Assembly (NCBI GenBank): GCA_025736915.1
Contig: CP107049.1
Span: 1,550,001 to 1,614,000 of the forward strand
From: Acinetobacter nosocomialis
GTDB lineage: Bacteria; Pseudomonadota; Gammaproteobacteria; Pseudomonadales; Moraxellaceae
DNA length: 64,000 bases
Direction: 5' to 3'
Under the pieces are notes generated by a model. That model saw only the letters and a list, made by a program, of their open reading frames with translations, was not told the DNA's origin and searched no databases. Made by a program: the position numbers and the translations under genes. Within the stretch, counting starts at the first letter, position 1. Each line of letters begins with the position of its first letter. This document shows positions 19,257-28,830 of the stretch, one piece after another.

Positions 19257-21605
19257 CTATTTTTTAGCAGCGACCATTTGCTTATAAACATCTCGGAAAA
19301 TTTCATAATCAATAAATTCATTATGTTCAGGTTTTAACTTCTGAATTGTTTTTTCCGTAAGCTGTTGTTTACGAGCGGCCACATAAACGTTCCCTAAAAT
19401 ATCAGCCGTTTCTGATAACAAATGTTTTTCTTCAGCAGAAACACCGTTTTGTTTTTCAAACTCTAACTGATACTGTTTTGAGAAAAGTTGGGCAGGCTGT
19501 TTATATTGCTTCTGTAGTTTCTGCCAAGCTTCACGCCCTGCTTTACCTTGCATGGTCTCTATTACAATATGATCTACGGCACGACCTAACTCATGGTCAA
19601 ACTGTTCATCTTGCTCAAGATGATGCTTTTTCTGTAAAGCTGTAATGCGTTCTAAGGCTTTTCCTTGAGGATTATAGGCATCTTCTTCCGAGAACCAGTA
19701 AGCATAAACCTCAGCAATTTCTTGTAGCTGCTGAACAGAGTAATACTTAATATATGACGGTTTTTCAGCAGTCAATTTGGCAATAAATACTGCTTTATAA
19801 GTTTTGTCATAGGCATGCGTTGCGTCATAGGTTTTATCTGCAAGTACAGCCAGATTTGCATCTAGATCTTGTACGTCACTATGCGTGCCCACAGGATGCT
19901 CTAACACATCACCTTGACCGAGTTTGTCACCAAAGCCTTTAATAAAGTTTTCTAGCATAGAACCTTTACTTGCTTCAGCTACAGATTTAGCTTGTTTAAG
20001 CTGCTGCTGATCAATTGAGGTCGCTTTACCATAGTTTAAAATTTGCATATCAGCTTTAATATTGAAGCTATGTTTAAACTCGGCTGGCGTATAAGCAACA
20101 TCATAAGCCATGTTTACTGCACGGCCTTTGGCATCTAAAGCCACATCAATCGTGATTGGATTTCTTTGCTTCGGTAAAGCTTGCTCAATCTCAGCTTTAT
20201 GTTTTAACCATAAAGCTTTGAATGCTTCATCATTGATAAACTGATTTTGGTTATAAGCTTCAAACGTTTGTTTTAAAGCGTCTCGGCGAGAATTAGTTTG
20301 AACTTTTTCAGCACTTGCAGCGCTCTGGTCTAGCACGTCAATGCCATAAACTTGGCAATAATTAAGATCGCCTAAAGCAACAGGTTTCTTCAGTGTTTTT
20401 AATTCAATACATTGATCTTCAGTGAGGGTTACAACATCTTCAGCTTGTGCATCTTGTACACCATCTGCAGCAGCTTCTTCACTGGCATCTTCGTCTTCAG
20501 AAGCCGATGCATCTGCAGCTTCAGGAGCTTGCGCCGCCGCACTTAAATTATCTTCACCTTCATCATCGGATGAAAGAGCACCATCAAAGTGTGCGTTGAT
20601 TAAACTATATAGTTCCTGACTTACAGCAGCGGCATCATCCGAAGAAACTTTTTGTTCTTCTTTATCAGCAGCTCCTTTTTTCGCTTCAGCAGCAGCAAGC
20701 TCATTGGCTACCTTTTCTGCCATCTTTTCGTTGTCGAAACCTAAAACACTTTTTTGAAGGTACTTATCATTGACCTGACCATACAACTCAACTTCTAAAA
20801 GTAATTCTTCAATCGTAGTTTTTAAACGAATTTTATCAACAGCCCCAGCCTTACGATCTGTATCTGTCAGAGATACGCGTTGTAAGTTTTGCGGGTCAGC
20901 CAAACGATAAGAGACCGCACTAGATGATTTAACATATTCAATAAACTTCTTCATATCGACATTTTTAAAGAAGTCTTTGTACTTTGAAAAATCAATATAA
21001 GCTAAATTGTTTTGATTTTCTTTATTGACTAAATACGGCATCAAACCGAAGTAATTTACGTAAAACTTATAATTTTCTAAATCAAGCACCATTGGCAATT
21101 TTGCCTGAACCAATAGCGTTGGTTTTTCATATCTGGCAGTTAGGTTAAATGAACCCATTTTTTGACGATAATGAATTGAGCCATCATAGCTAAACTGAAG
21201 ATCATTTAATAAATTAATTAATACGGCATTTACTTTTTCAGAACGTGCTGATGAGGTAAGCCCCAAATCACCTTGTTCATTTGCAATAGCTGCATATAAA
21301 GTCTGTTTCTGCGCTTTACTTAAGCTAACTTTTTGCTCACGTAGATACTGATCAACTTTCTTTTGTAATTCAGCATCAAGCTTAGGCGTATTTTCAGCTT
21401 TTGAGTTTTGCTTTATTTGTGATGGATCAACCGTAATTTTAAAGTTTCCGCGATAATCGTAACTTGGATATTCATACATCGCGTTAACGCTTTGAATAGC
21501 TTTTTGCTCTAAATTCGCAGATGCCACTTGTGGTCGCACACTGTGTTGCGCACATGCCGTCAAGCCCAAACTAAATAAACATAAACTGAGATATTTTAAA
21601 TGCAT
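19257..21605 (-). CDS. Large uncharacterised lipoprotein with acidic linker, 782 residues
   Basis: The N-terminus MHLKYLSLCLFSLGLTAC has a lipobox (LTAC, Cys18), so the protein is an envelope lipoprotein. A helical, charged N-terminal part (about 20-300) is followed by a run of Asp, Glu, Ala and Ser between roughly 330 and 400 that looks disordered. A C-terminal part then has many Lys/Gln-rich helices. I recognise no family. The N-terminal region has repeated beta-strand-like phrases, such as YEYPSYDYRGNFKITVDPS, suggesting a folded domain. It stands alone with its own terminator. Confidence 0.8.
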   Translation of the reverse strand: MHLKYLSLCLFSLGLTACAQHSVRPQVASANLEQKAIQSVNAMYEYPSYDYRGNFKITVDPSQIKQNSKAENTPKLDAELQKKVDQYLREQKVSLSKAQKQTLYAAIANEQGDLGLTSSARSEKVNAVLINLLNDLQFSYDGSIHYRQKMGSFNLTARYEKPTLLVQAKLPMVLDLENYKFYVNYFGLMPYLVNKENQNNLAYIDFSKYKDFFKNVDMKKFIEYVKSSSAVSYRLADPQNLQRVSLTDTDRKAGAVDKIRLKTTIEELLLEVELYGQVNDKYLQKSVLGFDNEKMAEKVANELAAAEAKKGAADKEEQKVSSDDAAAVSQELYSLINAHFDGALSSDDEGEDNLSAAAQAPEAADASASEDEDASEEAAADGVQDAQAEDVVTLTEDQCIELKTLKKPVALGDLNYCQVYGIDVLDQSAASAEKVQTNSRRDALKQTFEAYNQNQFINDEAFKALWLKHKAEIEQALPKQRNPITIDVALDAKGRAVNMAYDVAYTPAEFKHSFNIKADMQILNYGKATSIDQQQLKQAKSVAEASKGSMLENFIKGFGDKLGQGDVLEHPVGTHSDVQDLDANLAVLADKTYDATHAYDKTYKAVFIAKLTAEKPSYIKYYSVQQLQEIAEVYAYWFSEEDAYNPQGKALERITALQKKHHLEQDEQFDHELGRAVDHIVIETMQGKAGREAWQKLQKQYKQPAQLFSKQYQLEFEKQNGVSAEEKHLLSETADILGNVYVAARKQQLTEKTIQKLKPEHNEFIDYEIFRDVYKQMVAAKK

Positions 21606-21861
21606 AACCTTTTTTAAAACCTTATCGCTTTATCTTTTCAGCAAAACTTGCTAAAAATAAAAAATTAGTTGTTTTTTCACATAAAAGTATAAGACCTGAC
21701 TTTATCAGAAAATATAATTTCCAGTGTATTTATTTTCGACAAAATTCGCTTTTCTGACATTCTTTTCGGGTGTGATTAACATTGTATTTTTATCATGCGA
21801 GTGAATAATCAAATCATCGATTGAGATAATCCCACAATGATTCAAAATTAGGATTAAAGCC

Positions 21862-23685
21862 ATGCCAGCATATAAAGCTCCCTTACACGATATCCGCTTC
21901 TTAATGAATGAAGTACTAGACTACCCTGCTCACTATAAAACTTTATCAAATGGTGAAAGCGCAGATCCAGATACTGTAGATATGATTCTTGAAGGTGCGG
22001 CCGATTATTGTGAAAACGTACTGTCACCACTTAACCAATCTGGCGATGAAGAAGGTTGCCATTTTGACAACGGCGAAGTAAAAACGCCAAAAGGTTTTAA
22101 AGAAGCTTATGACCAGTTCGTAATGGGTGGCTGGCAAGGGCTTTCTTATCCTGAAGAATTTGGTGGTCAAGGCCTGCCAATGTCTTTAAACCTGATCAAA
22201 TCAGAGATGATGGGTACTGCAAACTGGTCATTTACCATGTACCCAGGTTTAAGTTCAGGTTGTATGAACACTATTTTGCAATTCGGTACAGATGAGCAAA
22301 AACAAACATATATGCCTAAGCTTGTTGAAGGTACATGGAGCGGCACAATGTGCTTAACCGAACCTCAATGTGGTACAGACTTAGGTCAGGTAAAAACTAA
22401 AGCTGAACCTCAAGCAGATGGTACTTACAAAATCACGGGTACAAAAATCTTTATTTCTGCCGGTGAACACGATTTAACTGAAAACATTATTCACATCGTG
22501 CTTGCGCGTCTTCCAGATGCACCAGCGGGTACACGTGGTATTTCTTTGTTTATCGTACCTAAATTTATGCCTACAGCTGATGGCGGTGTGGGTGAACGTA
22601 ATACGGTAACTTGTGGTTCAATCGAACACAAAATGGGTATTCGTGCTTCTGCAACTGCTGTACTCAACTTTGACAATGCAACAGGTTATCTGATTGGTGA
22701 AGTAAACAAAGGTTTACATGCAATGTTTACCTTCATGAACACAGCGCGTATCGGCACTGCGGTTCAAGGTATTGCACATGCTGAGTTATCTTTCCAAGGT
22801 GCTCTACCATATGCCAAAGACCGTATGTCTATGCGTGCGCTTTCTGGTAAGAAAGATCCAGATAAAGTTGCTGATGCAATCATTCACCATGCAGACGTAC
22901 GCCGTATGCTTTTAACTCAAAAAGCAATCGCTGAAGGCGGTCGTGCAATGATTTACTACGCTGCGCAAATCGCTGATAAAATGACAGATGCATTAACACG
23001 CGGTGATCAAGCTGCTTTTGAAGACTACGATGACAAACTTGGTTTCTATACACCGATCTTAAAAGGTTTCTTAACTGAACTTGGTTTAGAAGCTGCTAAC
23101 CACGGTATGCAAGTTTATGGCGGCCATGGTTATATTAAAGAATGGGGTATGGAGCAAATCGCACGTGATGCACGTATTGCGACCTTATACGAAGGAACAA
23201 CTGGCGTTCAAGCACTCGACTTAATTGGTCGTAAAGTGTTGTTAAGTTCAAAAGGTAAAGTAGTACGTGAATATACTGCTGAAATCTTAAAATTCTGTGC
23301 TGCTCACGCACGTAATAAATACTTACGCCGTTTTGCTTGGGACTTAACCAAGCTTTGTGCGCAGTGGAATACGTTAACAGTTCGTATCATGCTTGCTGCA
23401 CGTAAAGACCGCGACATCGTATCTTCTGCTTCTGTAGATTTCTTGATGTTCTCAGGCTATGTCATGATGGCTTATTTCTGGGCTCAACAAGCTGTGGTTG
23501 CTTCTGAAAAATTAGAAGCAGGTAACGGCCAAGAAACTCCTGAATTCTATAAAGCAAAAATTAAAGTTGCTGATTTTTACTTCGACCGTTTATTGCCACG
23601 TGCACAAGGTCATGCAGAATCAATGGTGACTACGTCTCGTACACTTACTTCATTACCAGTTGAACACTTTAGCTTCGACTACTAA
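21862..23685 (+). CDS. Acyl-CoA dehydrogenase with C-terminal extension (DmdC/AcdA-like)
   Basis: A 607-residue FAD enzyme. The N-terminal and middle acyl-CoA dehydrogenase domains include MCLTEPQCGTDLGQVKTKA and KIFISAGEHDL. The C-terminal catalytic segment GGHGYIKEWGMEQIARDARIATLYEGTTGVQA follows, with the probable base Glu near 443. About 130 extra helical residues follow, as in the long DmdC-type subfamily. These oxidise acyl-CoA thioesters, passing electrons to ETF. Substrate chain length cannot be told. It is monocistronic with its own terminator. Confidence 0.88.
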   Translation: MPAYKAPLHDIRFLMNEVLDYPAHYKTLSNGESADPDTVDMILEGAADYCENVLSPLNQSGDEEGCHFDNGEVKTPKGFKEAYDQFVMGGWQGLSYPEEFGGQGLPMSLNLIKSEMMGTANWSFTMYPGLSSGCMNTILQFGTDEQKQTYMPKLVEGTWSGTMCLTEPQCGTDLGQVKTKAEPQADGTYKITGTKIFISAGEHDLTENIIHIVLARLPDAPAGTRGISLFIVPKFMPTADGGVGERNTVTCGSIEHKMGIRASATAVLNFDNATGYLIGEVNKGLHAMFTFMNTARIGTAVQGIAHAELSFQGALPYAKDRMSMRALSGKKDPDKVADAIIHHADVRRMLLTQKAIAEGGRAMIYYAAQIADKMTDALTRGDQAAFEDYDDKLGFYTPILKGFLTELGLEAANHGMQVYGGHGYIKEWGMEQIARDARIATLYEGTTGVQALDLIGRKVLLSSKGKVVREYTAEILKFCAAHARNKYLRRFAWDLTKLCAQWNTLTVRIMLAARKDRDIVSSASVDFLMFSGYVMMAYFWAQQAVVASEKLEAGNGQETPEFYKAKIKVADFYFDRLLPRAQGHAESMVTTSRTLTSLPVEHFSFDY

Positions 23686-23706
23686 TAATAAGTAAGTATT
23701 AAAATC

Positions 23707-23738
23707 AAAAGAGCGCAATATAAATTGCGCTCTTTTTT
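23707..23738. terminator. Terminator after the acyl-CoA dehydrogenase gene
   Basis: The stem AAAAGAGCGCAAT/ATTGCGCTCTTTT is flanked by T runs and lies between converging genes. Confidence 0.87.
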
Positions 23739-23756
23739 ATTGAATTAAAATTAACT

Positions 23757-24377
23757 TTATTCTTTATTAAGCACATAGGCTTTTGTGGGAACAAAATAGT
23801 TTTGTTCTAGAAATTCACGATTTTTACCATAATCGCTGTAGAACAACTTCTCCAAATTTACGATTAATTTTTGTTTTGAAATAATATTAAAATAAAAATT
23901 AACATCTGATGTTGGACATTGAATCTTTAACTCATGAGCATCAGAATCAACTTTCCACGTCAAAGAAGGACATAATTGATTAATGGCTGCACTTTTTGCA
24001 CCGTCTTTATTACTAATTCGGCCAAAATGAATAACATTCCAATACGCAGTACCATCAGGTAATAAATTTAAAATATATTCTGCTTCACCTGTTTCACAAT
24101 CGGCAAAATTATCTTCACACGAAATACGAGTATGGTAGCGACCCGCATATTGTTGATCTGTTTCAGATAATTTTGACGTCTTATCTTGCACACCATCAGG
24201 CAAGAAAGTTCGTCCCGCGGCATCATCCAAAGTTTTAACCACAGTAGTACTTTTAACTAAACTATCTTCATGTTTAGAGGTCGTTGCTACCGCTGAGTGA
24301 TCCTTAGAATCGGCATGATTTGCATCACAGGCACTCAATCCTATACATAAAATGGCAGCCAAACCCAAATGTTTCAT
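23757..24377 (-). CDS. Uncharacterised lipoprotein, 206 residues
   Basis: Starting at the ATG at 24377, the protein opens MKHLGLAAILCIGLSAC, a lipoprotein signal with lipobox LSAC. The mature domain has the pattern YAGRYHTRISCEDNFADCETGEAEYILNLLPDGTAYWN. This faintly recalls the Cys-containing start of NlpE-like beta-barrels, but I would not assign that family. The in-frame alternative start at 24413 would bury the signal peptide. It is a single gene converging on the acyl-CoA dehydrogenase. Confidence 0.72.
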   Translation of the reverse strand: MKHLGLAAILCIGLSACDANHADSKDHSAVATTSKHEDSLVKSTTVVKTLDDAAGRTFLPDGVQDKTSKLSETDQQYAGRYHTRISCEDNFADCETGEAEYILNLLPDGTAYWNVIHFGRISNKDGAKSAAINQLCPSLTWKVDSDAHELKIQCPTSDVNFYFNIISKQKLIVNLEKLFYSDYGKNREFLEQNYFVPTKAYVLNKE

Positions 24378-24656
24378 TAAAAGACCAGACGACTTCAAAG
24401 ATATATACATCATTTACATACAACAGCAATGCTACAGTTCAAACTAGGATTCAAGAACGATCTCATCACTGCTACAAACACTTTCAGCCCCGAAAGAGTG
24501 CATTTTAGTTGATGTTGCTTTCATTCATTTAAACCATTTACATATTTTAACTATTTTTAGTTTTACCGGACTTTAATTTGCTAATTTTGACGCCATATTT
24601 CTACTAACCAAGGGAAATAAATATCCCTTGTCATTTATATATTTGAGGAGAACTAC

Positions 24657-24911
24657 ATGACCAATTCTGGTTTATATCGCTCGAACCGACAAAGCATGAT
24701 CGCCGGTGTAATGGGCGGTATTGCTGAACGTTTTGGTTGGAACGCAAATTTATTACGCATTATTTTCGTATTGGTTTCGGTAATGAGTGCGGCTTTCCCA
24801 GGGATTTTAGTCTACTTGGTTTTATGGTTAGTCATTCCTAAAAGACAGCCTGAACAAGTACAAGGTTATCAACAACCTGTTCGTACTGTACGAGAAGAAC
24901 AAATACATTAA
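24657..24911 (+). CDS. PspC-domain membrane protein
   Basis: An 84-residue stand-alone PspC domain: LYRSNRQSMIAGVMGGIAERFG leads into a membrane segment (about residues 30-58) that ends LWLVIPKR. In enterobacteria PspC works with PspB as a membrane-stress sensor. There are no pspA or pspB genes nearby, so a role in envelope stress is inference from the domain only. A good ribosome site (GAGGAG) lies 7 bases upstream. Confidence 0.85.
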   Translation: MTNSGLYRSNRQSMIAGVMGGIAERFGWNANLLRIIFVLVSVMSAAFPGILVYLVLWLVIPKRQPEQVQGYQQPVRTVREEQIH

Positions 24912-24932
24912 ATAACTTAGTTTATTTTGGTC

Positions 24933-24970
24933 GCTACGGTTGCATCCCCTAATCAACCGTAGCTTTTTTT
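24933..24970 (+). terminator. Terminator after the pspC-like gene
   Basis: The 10-bp stem GCTACGGTTG/CAACCGTAGC has an 11-base loop and is followed by seven Ts. Confidence 0.88.
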
Positions 24971-24980
24971 ATTTTAAAAA

Positions 24981-26081
24981 TTATAGTTTTCGATTTAACT
25001 GTTGCTGTAAAGCCGCGATCATATCTGCACGACTAATCATTCCTATAAGCTTACGATCTTCAACCACAGGAATGTAGTTAAACGACTTTTCAACAAAGTA
25101 TGGCACTAAATCTTGAATAGGTTGAGTTGGTAGTACAGTAACCACTCGACGACTCATGATCTGCTTTACATAATGCTGCCAAGAGTTTCTTGGATCAGCT
25201 GCCCTTTTAAACCATTCTACGACTTCATATAACGCTAAAGTTCCCACCAAATGGTTTTCTGCATTGACCACAGGTAAACTCATGAGATTCTGCTGTTTAA
25301 ACTTATCTAATGCCTGATGAATATCATCATCTTCATGTAGTTTAATCACATCACGGCTCATAATATCCTGACAGATATATTGGTTCACCATACGTTCATT
25401 AGCGTGCTCTTGCGCTTCTAAAATAATTTTTTCTAAATCGTACTGGCTAATATCTAACAGTTCAGTGTGATGCTCTAATGCATACTCAATATCTTTCGGT
25501 TGAATCGACACTTTCTGAGTTGGCGTTGGATCCTTACTTCGCTCATTTAAATGTGCGGTAACTGGATAATGTCGCCCAATCAATCGATTAAAGAAAATAG
25601 CGAAACCGAGTAGAAGCAAAGAGTTGAGTAAAACTGGATAAAAAACGAAATAAAAACCTAATTTATGAATGGCAGCGCCGCCCAACACAGCCGTAATCGC
25701 AACTGCTCCACTCGGCGGGTGTAAAGAGTCAGTGGTCATCATTAAAAAGATGGCAAACCCAACAGCCACACTAAAAGCTGTAGTTAAATCAGGAATCCAC
25801 TGCGCACAAGCAACCCCAATAATGCCTGCTAAAGTATTACCAACAATCACGTTCCATGGTTGAGCCAATGGACTGGCTGATACTGCAAATAAAAGAACAG
25901 ATGAGGCCCCCATAGGCGCGATGTACCAAGCATTAATTCCGCCCAGAACATACCAACTAATTAAGGAGGAAATGGCTAAGCCACATAGTGCTCCAATACC
26001 GCAAAGTAATCGTTCTTTTAAAGGCAAAACCTTAAAATTTGGTTTTAAAATCTGTAACCATTCTCGCTGTATAACACTCAC
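24981..26081 (-). CDS. HPP family membrane protein with tandem CBS domains
   Basis: The first half carries about four or five membrane helices with HPP-family landmarks, including the namesake HPP in DSLHPPSGAVAITAVLGG and MGASSVLLFAVSASPLAQPWNVI. The second half holds two CBS domains (about residues 235-290 and 305-360): ICQDIMSRDVIKL and VKQIMSRRVVTV start them. HPP proteins are implicated in nitrite transport in plants and cyanobacteria; CBS pairs bind adenosyl ligands and gate transporters. I start at GTG 26081 because AAGG lies 6 bases upstream; the longer frame begins at TTG 26120. Confidence 0.83.
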   Translation of the reverse strand: MSVIQREWLQILKPNFKVLPLKERLLCGIGALCGLAISSLISWYVLGGINAWYIAPMGASSVLLFAVSASPLAQPWNVIVGNTLAGIIGVACAQWIPDLTTAFSVAVGFAIFLMMTTDSLHPPSGAVAITAVLGGAAIHKLGFYFVFYPVLLNSLLLLGFAIFFNRLIGRHYPVTAHLNERSKDPTPTQKVSIQPKDIEYALEHHTELLDISQYDLEKIILEAQEHANERMVNQYICQDIMSRDVIKLHEDDDIHQALDKFKQQNLMSLPVVNAENHLVGTLALYEVVEWFKRAADPRNSWQHYVKQIMSRRVVTVLPTQPIQDLVPYFVEKSFNYIPVVEDRKLIGMISRADMIAALQQQLNRKL

Positions 26082-26212
26082 AGTACACCTTAGGGGATAT
26101 GCCGTTTTTATAACGGGCAAAAGTATACGCCCAAAGCCATATAAAGTGTATTTAAATTATATCTTTTAATGTTCAGAGAATTTGCTGAAGTTATTCTTAC
26201 TATTTTAAAGTT

Positions 26213-27010
26213 TTAATATTCAATTAGTTTTTCATTCAAATAGCGCCAGTACCGTTTCGGCAAATACTGCACGTGGAGTTTGATATTCTGACGTTCTATA
26301 ATATTTACACTCTTAAAATAATCTTTCCAAAGCTGATCATACAAAACTTCCTGCTCATCTAACTCAAGCTGAAAACTTTGACTCATGCCATTTTTTAAAT
26401 TACGGTCAACCTCAGAAGCTTCGAGTGAAACTTCATGTATTTCACGTAAATCATAAAAAATTCCAAACTTACGTTGCTCATCATAAATCAGCCAACGCTG
26501 ATCTTGATAACGCCGTTTAAAATGCGGCTGGATAAGCGGTAAAACATTAAAATCAGGCCGCACCAAACTTAAAAAAAGCTTATCTTTAATTTTCTTAAAC
26601 CGAATAAAAGCCTCCATCCGATGCTTCTCTCGCCCGACCTTTTTCGTCCACTGAGCAATCGCTAAAACACTTGGATTTGAATAATCTTTTTCTATGGAAA
26701 CATGGCTAGTAAACACATAAATACAGTAATTAAATAAATGCTGATAGGCATCTAAAGATTCAGATAAATAAGCAAAATAAAATTGTTTCAACGAAGAAGA
26801 TGAAAGCTTTTTTTGTAGCGCAGCCCAAACACGTTCAGCATGTTGCTCATTATTTGCAACCTCAATTTTATCGGTAAATAAACCATGTTGAGCTGCATCA
26901 TTCACACAGAGCCTGACCTGTAATTCTTTAAATTGAAATGCACGAAAAACACAGCTCAGCAGCCCAACCATTGAACCATCAAAATAATAAGCAACTTCCT
27001 CATTAAACAT
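26213..27010 (-). CDS. TIGR03915-type DNA repair partner protein
   Basis: A 265-residue protein beginning MFNEEVAYYFDGSMVGLLSCVFRAF, the pattern I recall for the TIGR03915/DUF4130 family, which is always found beside the TIGR03916 radical SAM protein. It has the conserved RFKKIKDKLFLSLVRPDFNVLPLI and YQDQRWLIYDEQRKFGIFYDL segments. The biochemical role is unknown; DNA metabolism or repair is inferred from the partner. The gene starts 2 bases after the radical SAM stop, so they are one operon. Confidence 0.82.
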   Translation of the reverse strand: MFNEEVAYYFDGSMVGLLSCVFRAFQFKELQVRLCVNDAAQHGLFTDKIEVANNEQHAERVWAALQKKLSSSSLKQFYFAYLSESLDAYQHLFNYCIYVFTSHVSIEKDYSNPSVLAIAQWTKKVGREKHRMEAFIRFKKIKDKLFLSLVRPDFNVLPLIQPHFKRRYQDQRWLIYDEQRKFGIFYDLREIHEVSLEASEVDRNLKNGMSQSFQLELDEQEVLYDQLWKDYFKSVNIIERQNIKLHVQYLPKRYWRYLNEKLIEY

Positions 27011-27012
27011 GG

Positions 27013-28275
27013 CTAGAAACCGAGGCTTAATTGTGGCGAGAGTTGCTGCACATATTTCGAAGATCCCTGCGTTAAAATCTGCTGTCGAATATAGCCAGAA
27101 GATAGTTCCTTTTGGAATTTTGGACTGTCTTCACAGCGAATAAAGAATTTTGCACGCTGATAGGCCACGCCTAGTTTTTTAAGTAAATCGATATGAATTT
27201 TTCCAAAACGGCGAGCCTGCACAATTTTCTTGGCTGATTTCACACCAATGCCCGGTACACGCAAAATCATTTGATAATCTGCACGGTTTAAATCTACCGG
27301 AAACTGTTCGGGATGCCTTAAAGCCCAGCTTAATTTCGGGTCAACATCAAGATCTAAGTTAGGGTGTTTTTCATTGACGATTTCATTGACTTCAAAACCG
27401 TAAAAACGCATCAGCCAGTCACTTTGATAGAGACGATTTTCACGAAGCAACGGCGGCGCAGAACCCACTGCTGGCAAGTAGTTATTTTCAGTATTAATTG
27501 GGATATAACCCGAAAAATAGACGCGTTTGAGTTTAAATTCTTTGTAATGCTTGTCTGCCATAAACAAGACATCTTGGTCTGACTCTTGATGTGCTCCCAC
27601 TACCATTTGAGTGGTTTGCCCTGCTGGTACATATTTCGGTACATGCTTAATGATTTGTCGCTCATCTTTAAGCTGAATGAGCCTGTCACGTACTAGTCCT
27701 AAATCTTTTTGTACTTCCTGATGTGATTTTTCTGGCGCAAAAGTTTTTAGTCCAATTTCGGTCGGCATCTCTAAATTAATACTCATACGGTCAGCATATA
27801 AACCTGCTTCATGAATCAGTTCAGGCGATGCTCCCGGAATCGTTTTTAGATGAATATAGCCATTAAAGTTTTCTTCAAGACGTAACTTTTTAACCACTTG
27901 AAGCATACGCTCCATCGTATGATCGGCCGATTTAAATATGCCGGAGCTTAAAAATAAACCTTCAATATAATTACGGCGGTAAAAATTAATAGTTAAGTCT
28001 ACAACCTCTTGCACTGTAAATGCTGCACGTTGGACGTCATTAGAGCGACGTGAAACACAATAGGCGCAGTCAAAAATACAAACATTACTAAATAGAATTT
28101 TTAAGAGAGATACACAGCGGCCATCTTCGGTATAGCTATGGCAAATTCCTGAATGACTGGCATCCCCTAGACCTTTATCTTTGTTATTACGGTCACTGCC
28201 ACTTGATGAACAAGACACATCATATTTAGCAGCATCAGCAAGAATCTGTAGTTTTTCCCGAATGCGATCAGACAT
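27013..28275 (-). CDS. Putative DNA modification/repair radical SAM protein (TIGR03916-type)
   Basis: The iron-sulfur motif CIFDCAYC gives Cys66, Cys70 and Cys73, the CX3CX2C of radical SAM enzymes. A C-terminal helix-hairpin-helix, VPGIGVKSAKKIVQARR (about residues 337-354), is a DNA-binding element. Length (420 residues) and order match the TIGR03916 family, distantly reminiscent of spore photoproduct lyase. The reaction is not established. It is the first gene of a two-gene operon with the 27010-26213 partner. Confidence 0.88.
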   Translation of the reverse strand: MSDRIREKLQILADAAKYDVSCSSSGSDRNNKDKGLGDASHSGICHSYTEDGRCVSLLKILFSNVCIFDCAYCVSRRSNDVQRAAFTVQEVVDLTINFYRRNYIEGLFLSSGIFKSADHTMERMLQVVKKLRLEENFNGYIHLKTIPGASPELIHEAGLYADRMSINLEMPTEIGLKTFAPEKSHQEVQKDLGLVRDRLIQLKDERQIIKHVPKYVPAGQTTQMVVGAHQESDQDVLFMADKHYKEFKLKRVYFSGYIPINTENNYLPAVGSAPPLLRENRLYQSDWLMRFYGFEVNEIVNEKHPNLDLDVDPKLSWALRHPEQFPVDLNRADYQMILRVPGIGVKSAKKIVQARRFGKIHIDLLKKLGVAYQRAKFFIRCEDSPKFQKELSSGYIRQQILTQGSSKYVQQLSPQLSLGF

Positions 28276-28384
28276 ATCAAACGACTCATTTGTGACATCG
28301 TTTAAAAAATATCATTTCGCATTCTTAAATTTAATCTAGTAAAGTACGCTCAGCGTCATGAGATGACGTTTAAAATGAACCAGC

Positions 28385-28801
28385 TTAATTAACGTATTCT
28401 TCAAGCTGCTTTACACGCTTTTCATACTCTTGCATTGGGCAATATGAATACATCGGTGAGCCAATGTATGAACCTGCATTATTACACTCCTGATCTACAT
28501 AGGCTTTCCAAAGTCGCTGAGATTTTAAAATATCTTGGTAACGTTCTGGCTGTTTGTATTCTTCGCTTTGTGCATGAATTTGATCAATGAGAGCAACAAT
28601 TTTTTCTTCATAAGTCTTTTTAGCTTGTTCAGAACAACTATACACGACCATATTATTAATACTTTCAAGCTTCATTTCTTTAATGGTCTGGTCTACACAT
28701 TGATTGTATTCATCTTGCTCATCAGTTTCGGTTTGCGCGTAAAGCCATGGACTACAGAAAAGGCTGGATAAAACAATAAGTTTGCAGCAAAATTTCAACA
28801 T
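28385..28801 (-). CDS. LprI-like (DUF1311) secreted protein
   Basis: The 138-residue product has a signal peptide ending at LYA. The mature chain carries cysteines in a pattern typical of lysozyme-inhibitor LprI N-terminal domains: CVDQTIKEM, SCSEQAKKTYEEK, then QRLWKAYVDQECNNAGSYIGSPMYSYC. LprI of Mycobacterium inhibits lysozyme, but the domain is widespread and most members are uncharacterised, so the function is open. It lies divergent from the small membrane-protein gene at 28831. Confidence 0.72.
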   Translation of the reverse strand: MLKFCCKLIVLSSLFCSPWLYAQTETDEQDEYNQCVDQTIKEMKLESINNMVVYSCSEQAKKTYEEKIVALIDQIHAQSEEYKQPERYQDILKSQRLWKAYVDQECNNAGSYIGSPMYSYCPMQEYEKRVKQLEEYVN

Positions 28802-28830
28802 AACTTCTTCTCAGTTCTATAATTTTTAAT

